Source: Cystobacter fuscus (GTDB lineage: Bacteria > Myxococcota > Myxococcia > Myxococcales > Myxococcaceae). From it: 64,000 nucleotides of DNA. The notes beneath the pieces are model-generated. The model was not told where the DNA came from. It saw only the letters and a program-made list of their open reading frames with translations, and searched no databases. How positions within the stretch are numbered: position 1 is the first letter of the stretch; each line of letters starts with the position of its first letter. The position numbers and the translations under genes are program-made. Positions 37,718 to 44,063 of this stretch are shown here, one piece after another. Location of the stretch: the NCBI RefSeq assembly GCF_002305875.1, contig NZ_CP022098.1, positions 4,650,001 through 4,714,000 of the forward strand, given 5' to 3'.

Positions 37718-38320
37718 TCACCTTCCCGCCGGTTCACCCCGTGCGTTCGGGCCCCGTGGCCACCAGAGGGCACCCAGCCTCACCGCGAGCGCGTCGAACG
37801 GCTCCGCGAAAACGTCCTGGTCGCCCGTGTGACGGGCGATGAGCCGCCAGCCCCGAGCCCGTCGACGGTGGATCTCCAGGGTCCGGGTGGGCGGATCCAC
37901 CAGCCAGACATGTCCCACGCCCTCGCGGTGATAGAGCGGAAGCTTGCGCTCCCGGTCAGTGCTCACCGACGCGGGGGAGAGGATCTCGCAGATCCAGTCC
38001 GGAGCGACCGTGGCGAAGGGCGCGTCCTTGAAAGAGGGAACTGGCACCCGCTCGCGGCGCCACCCGGCAAGATCCGGGACGAGGACGTTTCCGCCCAGGT
38101 GAAGCTCCGGCTCGTAGAGGAGCCACCAGCCGCCACGCGTCTCGGGCTGTCCCAGATCGAAGGCCATGCCCAACAGGGCACTGAGCGCCAGGCCCACTCG
38201 CGCGTGGGGCAGGGCGGGCCTCGGTGAGGCCACCAGCTCGTCCTCCAGGATTTCCCCCACCCATCCGACCGGCAGCGCCTCGATGTCCTCATAGGTCGCC
38301 GCGCGCCTGCTCTTCTTCAT
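37718..38320 (-). CDS. Uma2-family (DUF820) endonuclease-like protein
   Basis: The 200-residue product has the Uma2 layout: VPDLAGWR (Asp83), APDWICEILSPAS (Asp108, Glu112), then DRERKLPLYHREGVGHVWLVDP, the PD-(D/E)xK-type core. These proteins are abundant in cyanobacteria and myxobacteria and have no settled function. There is no signal peptide. A 10-bp hairpin and the ~84-bp repeat lie upstream of its start. Confidence 0.9.
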   Translation of the reverse strand: MKKSRRAATYEDIEALPVGWVGEILEDELVASPRPALPHARVGLALSALLGMAFDLGQPETRGGWWLLYEPELHLGGNVLVPDLAGWRRERVPVPSFKDAPFATVAPDWICEILSPASVSTDRERKLPLYHREGVGHVWLVDPPTRTLEIHRRRARGWRLIARHTGDQDVFAEPFDALAVRLGALWWPRGPNARGEPAGR

Positions 38321-38337
38321 GTCCGACCCCCGCTCCT

Positions 38338-38371
38338 GGTGAGCCCGTGGCTTGCCCGAAGCGGGCTCACC
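38338..38371. repeat. 10-bp inverted repeat in the Uma2 leader
   Basis: GGTGAGCCCG (38338-38347) and CGGGCTCACC (38362-38371) form a perfect 10-bp stem with a 14-base loop, 18 bases upstream of the Uma2 start. It could be a leader structure or an operator. Confidence 0.5.
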
Positions 38372-38373
38372 AT

Positions 38374-38458
38374 GTGACTTCTCCCATTCTACGCCGGGGT
38401 CTGACTTCTAAAGGAGGGGAACGCCGTCACGGCGTGCCCCATCGGACAGGTGTGCCCC
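38374..38458 (-). repeat. ~84-bp repeated element, copy 1 (upstream of Uma2 gene)
   Basis: It matches 43226-43308 in the same orientation over its full length with scattered changes. On the minus strand it reads CACCTGTCC, then a hairpin with GGGG/CCCC outer and ACGCCG/CGGCGT inner arms, then CCCGGCGTAGAATGGGA. TAGAAT is five of six bases of a sigma-70 -10 box. It lies between the last Cys-peptide gene and the Uma2 gene. Confidence 0.7.
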
Positions 38459-38514
38459 ACGCCGAGCTTCCGCATGGGCCGGTACGTCAGCAAATGCGGA
38501 CGAACGGGGCATGG

Positions 38515-38769
38515 TCAGCAAGTGCGATTGCAGCTCTGCTCGCAAATGTTGCGCTGCAAATGGCATGTGGTGAGCTTCACCATGTCGGAGCCGGCGCTGT
38601 TGAAGCACCCCTGGAACTGCGGGTTGCAGTACGAGCAACAGCCAATCTGCTGGGCCGGTGTGGCCGGTGTGCCCGTGCTCTGCGCCGCGGCTTCATGCGC
38701 GGGGAAGGCCACGGCGCCCAGCGCGCCCAGGGCAAGTCCGAAAAACCCCATCTTCAATGTCTTCATCAT
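38515..38769 (-). CDS. Secreted Cys-patterned peptide, paralogue 1
   Basis: The 84-residue product has the shared signal peptide MMKTLKMGFFGLALGA, with cleavage expected after the AAAQ region. The mature peptide carries eight cysteines spaced CC-x2-C-x6-C-x13-C-x6-C-x3-C-x3-C. The start is the first of two ATG codons at 38769, after GGAAT. It is the promoter-distal member of four tandem genes. No known family; a disulfide-stabilised secreted peptide is expected. Confidence 0.82.
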   Translation of the reverse strand: MMKTLKMGFFGLALGALGAVAFPAHEAAAQSTGTPATPAQQIGCCSYCNPQFQGCFNSAGSDMVKLTTCHLQRNICEQSCNRTC

Positions 38770-38812
38770 GGTCCAATTCCTTGTCGAGGTGTGGGGATGT
38801 CCAGACGGGGAC

Positions 38813-39043
38813 TCAGCAGGTGCGGAGACAGACGCTCTCGCAATAGCTGCGGTCCCGCACACAGGAAGAGATTGCCGACGAGTTGTTGCCAGCGCTGTTC
38901 AGGCAGGCCTGGTATCTGGGGTTGCACAGCGAGCAGCAGACGGTATTCGGTGTCTGGGCCTCGGCCTCTTGCGTGGGAAAGGCCACGGCACCCAACGCGC
39001 CCAGGGCCAGCCCGAGAAGTCCCACTTTCAATGCCTTCATCAT
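38813..39043 (-). CDS. Secreted Cys-patterned peptide, paralogue 2
   Basis: The 76-residue product has the signal MMKALKVGLLGLALGA and a mature part with the same eight-Cys spacing (x13 in the centre): CCSLC at the start and CESVCLRTC at the end. Between the signal and the first Cys there are only a few residues (TPNTV), against 12-13 in paralogues 1 and 4. Separate gene with its own ribosome-binding site. Confidence 0.82.
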   Translation of the reverse strand: MMKALKVGLLGLALGALGAVAFPTQEAEAQTPNTVCCSLCNPRYQACLNSAGNNSSAISSCVRDRSYCESVCLRTC

Positions 39044-39147
39044 GACTCATCTCCTTGTTGATTTCTTGGGACAGTGGATCCTGTCCGCGAAGACAAACAT
39101 TGGTGTGAGGTCCGCTTACCTGCCTCTGCCTCTGACTGCGACGCGCG

Positions 39148-39387
39148 TCAGCAACCCGGCTTGCAGGTGCTCTCGCAAGAACTGCGCTGCATCAAACAGA
39201 CGGTGTCACCGAGCATGCCGGTGGACCTGGCCATGCAGCTCACATAGTTGGGGTTGCAATACGAGCAGCAGGTGAGTGGCGGCTGCGCCGGGGTCGTCTG
39301 CGCCTCGGCCACTTGCGTGGGAAGCGCCACGGCGCCGATCGCGCCCATCGCCAATCCGAAAAGTCCCGCCTTCAATGCCTTCATCAT
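39148..39387 (-). CDS. Secreted Cys-patterned peptide, paralogue 3
   Basis: The 79-residue product has the signal MMKALKAGLFGLAMGA and the eight-Cys pattern with a central spacing of x12 instead of x13 (CCSYC start, CESTCKPGC end). The signal peptide is more conserved than the mature loop between Cys4 and Cys5, which is what is expected of diversifying secreted peptides. Confidence 0.82.
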   Translation of the reverse strand: MMKALKAGLFGLAMGAIGAVALPTQVAEAQTTPAQPPLTCCSYCNPNYVSCMARSTGMLGDTVCLMQRSSCESTCKPGC

Positions 39388-39455
39388 GTTGAATCTCCTG
39401 GGAAGCGATTCTCTTCAGGTCTTGCTGAATGGTTTGCCTGGAGCCGGGAACGCGA

Positions 39456-39710
39456 TCAGCAGGTACGGTTACAGGTGCTCTCGCAAGAGGTGCGAGTCAC
39501 CCCACAGGCGGCGATCATCATCGGGCTGGTGCCCGCGCTGTTCAAGCATCGCTGAAACGCCGGGTTGCAGTACGAGCAGCAGCCATACTGCTGGGCCGGT
39601 GTGGCCGGTGTGCCCGCACTCTGCGCCGCGGCTTCCTGCGCGGGAAGGGCCACGGCACCGAGCGCGCCCATCGCCAGTCCGAAAAGCCCCGCCTTCAATG
39701 CCTTCATCAT
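39456..39710 (-). CDS. Secreted Cys-patterned peptide, paralogue 4 (promoter-proximal)
   Basis: The 84-residue product has the signal MMKALKAGLFGLAMGA, a linker SAGTPATPAQQ nearly identical to paralogue 1, and the eight-Cys pattern with x13. CESTCNRTC ends the peptide. It is the first gene of the array, about 140 bases downstream of a good sigma-70-like promoter. Confidence 0.82.
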   Translation of the reverse strand: MMKALKAGLFGLAMGALGAVALPAQEAAAQSAGTPATPAQQYGCCSYCNPAFQRCLNSAGTSPMMIAACGVTRTSCESTCNRTC

Positions 39711-39848
39711 GGTTCAACTCCTTTTCCTGGTTGTGTTTGGCAGGGAGAAACCCGACCCCACTCGGACCGTCAGGAATGGAAGGTGCTGTCTTCCTCCTGT
39801 CCAAGATTTCTTGGATGTCGGGAATCTTCAGCGCTTCACGTATTCAAC

Positions 39849-39877
39849 TTTATGACGGGAACGTTGCGACTTGTCAA
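39849..39877 (-). promoter_or_regulatory. Sigma-70-like promoter for the Cys-peptide array
   Basis: On the minus strand TTGACA (39877-39872) and CATAAA (39854-39849) are 17 bases apart, in an AT-rich patch of the 322-bp gap 39711-40032. The plus strand of the same patch offers TTGCGA/TATACA (39864-39891, 16-base spacer) toward ridA. The gap also holds a small CTGGAG/CTCCAG inverted repeat near 39930; nothing else was seen in it. Confidence 0.5.
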
Positions 39878-40032
39878 ACTGGATTTATACACCCAGGCTG
39901 TTCGTGATTTCTCATTATCTGGAGTCCATACTCCAGTTTCCGATAAAGTACGCATCGTCCCGGGTGCTTCTCCCCGCGCGAGTGTGCCGTGCGAGTCTGT
40001 CTCCCGGTACCGCCAATCCGAGGAGGAGTCCC

Positions 40033-40425
40033 ATGACGTCACCGAAGCACCAACCCATCGTTTCCCCAAACCTGCCCAAGCCCGCCGGTCCCTATTCCCC
40101 CGGCATGCAATTGGACCGGCTGCTCTTCATCTCCGGGCAGGGCGCCACCGAGCCAGCCACCGGCCAGCAGGCCGCGGGTATCGAGGCGCAGACGGAGCAG
40201 GTGCTGCGCAACCTGGAGCGCATTCTCGTGGCGGGAGGCTCCTCCCTACAGCACGTCCTGCGCTGCGGCGTCTTCCTCGTGGACATGAAGGAGTTCCCCC
40301 GGATGAACGCCGTCTACGAGCGTGTCTTCGCCGGGCATCGGCCCGCGCGCACTACCGTGCAGGTGTCTGCTCTGCCCGAGCCGGGCCTGCACGTGGAGAT
40401 TGACTGCATCGCGTACGTGCCCTGA
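40033..40425 (+). CDS. RidA/YjgF-family protein
   Basis: The 130-residue product starts with a strong AGGAGGAG site. PKPAGPYSPGM, LLFISGQG, ARTTVQVSALPEPGLHVEIDCIAYV match the RidA family, including the Arg (in PARTTV) and the Glu (in HVEID) that contact the enamine/imine intermediates. It probably deaminates reactive enamines or imines. It is the only plus-strand gene of the island. A promoter patch in the upstream gap is shared with the peptide array. Confidence 0.92.
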   Translation: MTSPKHQPIVSPNLPKPAGPYSPGMQLDRLLFISGQGATEPATGQQAAGIEAQTEQVLRNLERILVAGGSSLQHVLRCGVFLVDMKEFPRMNAVYERVFAGHRPARTTVQVSALPEPGLHVEIDCIAYVP

Positions 40426-40528
40426 GCTCTGGCCCGCGGGCCCGCGCCAGAGCCCCGAATCGCCCGCGCGGATGTGAGGGCGGCTCGCCGCCCATGGCGT
40501 CTGGTGAATGTGCTTCCGGAGGTGCGAG

Positions 40529-41785
40529 CTAAACCACCGCGCGCCGCCTGGCGCGTGAGACATGTTCCTCCCCGGTTCGCGCGAAGCGCCGCGCCAGTTC
40601 GTCCAGGCCCTCCGCGCCCTGCTTCGACACGTATTCCAGTTCCGCGGGCAGCAGGGCCTTGACGGTGACGAGCCGCACGTCGCCGAAGGGGGTGGGAAAC
40701 AGTCTGGGCAGTGAGCGCGACTCCTGGCCAAGCAGCACACCCACGCGACCCCCCGAGGAAACGAGGGTCGCGGGCATGTCTGTCCCCGCCACCTCCAGCG
40801 CGAGGAGGCCCGCCTTGGCCCTCTCACGCACGTGCTCGTGGGCCACCACCTCCCTGGAGACTCGCTCCAGCAGGATGTAGGGCCAGCTCTGCTCAATGGC
40901 GTCGAGGGGCAGCTCGGTCGGCTCCGTCTCCAGGGCGAGCTCCAAGCCAAAGCCAACGGAGGGCTCCAGGCGGGAGATGAAGGGGTCCGAGAGGCCCTCG
41001 GAGACGAGGAGCAGGCGCCCTGCCTCCCGATGGATGATGCCCCAATCCTGCCGGTGTCCTGGCCATTCGTAGCAAATGGCCCCGGGAGCAACGGCCAGTT
41101 CATCAAGTGCGCCGAGCGACTTCCAGGCTGCGCGTCGGGCGGCAGGAGGGGGCTCCAGAAGCTCACGGCACCTCCGTTTGTAAGCACGCTCCTCGTCGCT
41201 GATGGGACTGGGCCCGGTGACTTCCGTGAACTTCAGCCCCGTGGCGCCGGTGCGCTCGAGGGCGTCCTTCACTTCCTCGGCAACGAGAAGAGCGGCTGGA
41301 TAGCCCCAGGGCCGGAAGATCCTGGCATCGCCCACTTTGGACGAGTCAATCCGCATGCCGTAAACGGACAGATAATATCCAAGCGCGTCGGGCAAGTTGT
41401 CTTCGGGTTCCCCGTAGCGCACTTCCTCTGAGGCGGCCTCATCGATGCACCTCACCATGCGCGCGACATTGACGAGGAAATACGGCTCTGGCCGCGTGTC
41501 CACATCGGCGGTGTAGAACTGGACGTCGCCAGGAGCCAATTCGGCCAGAGTGCTGGCGACCTTTTCGGTGACCACGGGAAAATCCCCAGCGTCCGCCAAC
41601 GAGTAATCCAATGGGCTGCCTGGGTGGAGGATGGGAACTCGCAGGTGACCGTCGAAACGAATGGGGGTCTCGTTGAGGTACAGCCGCGGTCCCACCTTCT
41701 TCCCGTGGGCATCCAAGGTGTCGTGGAGCACCCAACGCTCCGGGCTGCTCATGTCTTCGTCCAGCGCGAAATACCTCTTCGACAT
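40529..41785 (-). CDS. Imm11-like plus suppressor-of-fused (SUFU) domain fusion, putative immunity protein
   Basis: The 418-residue product has an N-terminal half of the Imm11 type (residues 1-190: YFALDEDMSSPERWVLHD, VQFYTADVD, YFLVNVARMVRCIDEA, then ARIFRPWGYPAALLVAEEVKDAL). The C-terminal half (about 220-415: AICYEWPGHRQDWGIIHR, LLVSEGLSDPF, VGFGLELALETE) matches SUFU, another immunity-associated domain. It lies 15 bp downstream of the toxin gene. A fusion of two immunity domains could neutralise more than one toxin; this is inference. Confidence 0.82.
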   Translation of the reverse strand: MSKRYFALDEDMSSPERWVLHDTLDAHGKKVGPRLYLNETPIRFDGHLRVPILHPGSPLDYSLADAGDFPVVTEKVASTLAELAPGDVQFYTADVDTRPEPYFLVNVARMVRCIDEAASEEVRYGEPEDNLPDALGYYLSVYGMRIDSSKVGDARIFRPWGYPAALLVAEEVKDALERTGATGLKFTEVTGPSPISDEERAYKRRCRELLEPPPAARRAAWKSLGALDELAVAPGAICYEWPGHRQDWGIIHREAGRLLLVSEGLSDPFISRLEPSVGFGLELALETEPTELPLDAIEQSWPYILLERVSREVVAHEHVRERAKAGLLALEVAGTDMPATLVSSGGRVGVLLGQESRSLPRLFPTPFGDVRLVTVKALLPAELEYVSKQGAEGLDELARRFARTGEEHVSRARRRAVV

Positions 41786-41800
41786 ACGGCTCTCCTAACC

Positions 41801-43144
41801 TCAATCGGTTCGGGTGACGAGCTTGTTGAGCTTGGAACCTGCCTCCTTGAGTTCCGTAGCCAGCCGCTTCAATTCCCGGGTGAGAGCCGTCCGACACTGA
41901 TCCGTAGTCTCGCAGCGCTTGACTGCCTTCCCAAGCCGTTGAAAGACCTCCTGATGGTACTCCTCGGGATGAGGGCCCTTGTGTCCCGGGATGGGGATCT
42001 TGTTGGCCGGGTCTTCCATGGACATGCCGGCCTTGTCGAAGAATTCCTTGAGCTTCGGCGTCCAAGGCCCGCCACGCGCGGGAGACTTCTCGTTCTCCAC
42101 GGTAGCGATGTGGTGAACGGGGCCCTCCTCCTCCTGCATGAAGAGGATGGCACCCGAGCCCGCGGGGAGCGTGAGCACGAGCTTGCCTTCCGCCACCGAC
42201 ACCGACGTTGCATCGGAAGCCGCCACGGGCAGGCGGATGCGGCCCGCCGTGGCCGTGTTCTGCACGGCCAGGGGGAAACCCGGCAGCCCACTCCCTGTCA
42301 TGGCCTCCTTCCCCTTGGCGCCTGCCTTCCAGGTCGTCAGGATGATGAGGACACGCAGGGTGTTGGGTCCGAGCACCTGGGCATACCGCTCGCTCGCGTC
42401 GCGCAGCTCGTGGAACGAGCGAGCGACCTCCACCTCTTCCCAGAGGTCCTTCGTGGCGGAAATCAATCCCCAGAGCTCGCTACCCAGGTAGCCCCAGAGG
42501 AACAGGGTCATCGCCAGGGCGAGGCCCTTGGAGATGGGTTCCGGCGCCATGAGTGTCACGAGATAGAGGGACAGGCCGGTGAGCAGCGTCGTCATGGCCG
42601 TTGCGGAGAAGTCCCGCAGGACACCCGAGGCGGCCTCCACCGCAGGGGTGAGGGAGAGGCCGAGGGCCAGCGCGAACCTGTCCCGGTGGCTGAGGGTGGT
42701 GTCGTGGGGGCCCTCCCCCAGCAGCCAGAAGCAGTCCCCCGGAGATCCACGCCGTTCGCACAGGCGGGCATAGCCACCTTCGACACTGGAGTCCCCCGCG
42801 CCATTGGGTGGCCAGGAGGCCAGCACCAGGCGGCCCGCCAACGCCTTGGTGGGGCGGGGGGCCACCCGCAGGGGAACCTCCAGAACGAGCTGGGTGAAGG
42901 CCTGGTGAAACTGCGCGTCCGAAACCTGGACGGACGCGAAGTCGCTGCTCGGCGTGAGGGTGACGTCCTGCTTGGGGGCTGGCGGGGGCGTGAGCGGATG
43001 GGAGCGGTAGCCCACGAGGAGGCCGCCACGTGGGGAACCCGTGGCGCAGGCGGACTGGAGAAAGAGAGCGAGGAGAAGCCAGCCGGCTAGCAAGGGGCGC
43101 AGCCATGCGCCAGATGGGCGCGAGCCAGCAAGACGGATGGACAC
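41801..43144 (-). CDS. SitA-like lipoprotein polymorphic toxin with AHH-type nuclease C-terminus
   Basis: The 447-residue product starts at GTG 43144 with a strong GGAGG site. A lipoprotein-like signal ends at LFLQSACATG. Two hydrophobic helices lie near 190-235. The C-terminal 70 residues (DPANKIPIPGHKGPHPEEYH, with His388, His392 and His397) carry the signature of AHH/endonuclease-VII-like HNH toxins. A myxobacterial lipoprotein with a variable nuclease end is the plan of SitA toxins, delivered between siblings by TraA-dependent outer-membrane exchange. Delivery is inferred. The neighbouring Imm11-SUFU protein is the likely antidote. Confidence 0.78.
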   Translation of the reverse strand: MSIRLAGSRPSGAWLRPLLAGWLLLALFLQSACATGSPRGGLLVGYRSHPLTPPPAPKQDVTLTPSSDFASVQVSDAQFHQAFTQLVLEVPLRVAPRPTKALAGRLVLASWPPNGAGDSSVEGGYARLCERRGSPGDCFWLLGEGPHDTTLSHRDRFALALGLSLTPAVEAASGVLRDFSATAMTTLLTGLSLYLVTLMAPEPISKGLALAMTLFLWGYLGSELWGLISATKDLWEEVEVARSFHELRDASERYAQVLGPNTLRVLIILTTWKAGAKGKEAMTGSGLPGFPLAVQNTATAGRIRLPVAASDATSVSVAEGKLVLTLPAGSGAILFMQEEEGPVHHIATVENEKSPARGGPWTPKLKEFFDKAGMSMEDPANKIPIPGHKGPHPEEYHQEVFQRLGKAVKRCETTDQCRTALTRELKRLATELKEAGSKLNKLVTRTD

Positions 43145-43225
43145 TGCGCACCTCCGGAGGCAACGTGGCCAAACGCCGTCGCTCCGGAACTACAGCGCCA
43201 GCATGCCCGTCGCGAGCAACCCTCG

Positions 43226-43308
43226 TGACGTGTCCCATTCTACGCCGGGATCTTGCTTCACCAGGAGGGGAGCGCCTTCCGGCGTTCCCCATTGGACAGG
43301 TGCCCCCA
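43226..43308 (-). repeat. ~84-bp repeated element, copy 2 (upstream of toxin gene)
   Basis: It matches 38374-38458. Its minus-strand hairpin has GGGG/CCCC outer and CGCC/GGCG inner arms with a GGAA loop, where copy 1 has different bases that still pair. TAGAAT (43243-43238) is in the same place as in copy 1. It lies 82 bases upstream of the toxin start in the 370-bp gap 43145-43514; apart from this and the terminator at 43469 nothing else was seen there. Confidence 0.7.
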
Positions 43309-43468
43309 ATAGCAGAGGGCACCGGCCCGCGCGCTCATGACGGACAACGAGCCGCGCGAGGTGTTGCGCTCCGCGTTTTGGCGCGCGGCTCGTGGAGGGT
43401 CGTCACGTCTGGATTGTGATTGCCGGTGACAAAACAGCCCGCGCCCGAGCGGCACTCCAGGCCGGGCT

Positions 43469-43500
43469 TCCCGAGCGGGATGAACTCAACCCGCTCGGGA
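43469..43500 (-). terminator. Terminator hairpin after the fifth Cys-peptide gene
   Basis: TCCCGAGCGGG and CCCGCTCGGGA form a perfect 11-bp stem with a 10-base loop, 14 bases after the stop of the gene ending at 43515. No U-run follows. Confidence 0.6.
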
Positions 43501-43514
43501 GCTGGAATTCAGCC

Positions 43515-43730
43515 TTAATTGCAGAGCGCGTACTGCACCTGGCACGCGGCGATCACTGCCGCGTTGCCATTCGCGCCAGCAAGGCAAGCCGTGTAGCGTG
43601 CTATGCAGATAGGGCTTTTCCCGTCTGAACTCAAATCACTCTGGGCATGGGCGTTTTGAGCAGGAAATGCCACGGCGCCGATCACGCTCATCGCCAGCCC
43701 GAAAAGGCCCACCTTCACTGACTTCATCAT
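43515..43730 (-). CDS. Secreted peptide, reduced paralogue 5
   Basis: The 71-residue product has the family signal MMKSVKVGLFGLAMSV and AHAQ cleavage region. The mature part keeps only the central four cysteines, C-x6-C-x13-C-x6-C, and ends one residue after the last. The CCxxC start and the CxxxCxxxC tail of the other four paralogues are gone. It lies 4 kb from the array. Confidence 0.78.
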   Translation of the reverse strand: MMKSVKVGLFGLAMSVIGAVAFPAQNAHAQSDLSSDGKSPICIARYTACLAGANGNAAVIAACQVQYALCN

Positions 43731-44063
43731 GTCGAATCTCCTGATTGTTGGTTTTGTACGGTAAGTCCGTGTTCGTACTTTGGACCTGAAATCCATGAGT
43801 CGTCAAGGAGAGGGAATCGCTCGTCCTGTTGTTTTTTCTCATCATTTGGAGTTCACGTTCTCGGGAAATGAATCCTTTCTCGAAAGTTGAGATGATGACC
43901 GGCCCATCCGCGCCGGGTCACGCTGTTGTCATGTACCCTCTCTCCCGCTGTCATCTTGCAGTCACGCATCTCCTGCTAGAGCGGGAATCGAAGTGAAGCC
44001 GGTAATCTGTTCCTGATCGCGTGAATGGCCCTTCCCCCGAGTGGCCCCGAAAGGATGCTCCCC
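43731..44063. other. 333-bp intergenic region between divergent genes
   Basis: It separates the fifth peptide gene (minus) and the beta-helix lipoprotein (plus). It is AT-richer than the flanks. On the minus strand a TTGACG near 43810 lacks a convincing -10 box at the right distance. No ORF, RNA or repeat was recognised. Confidence 0.4.
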
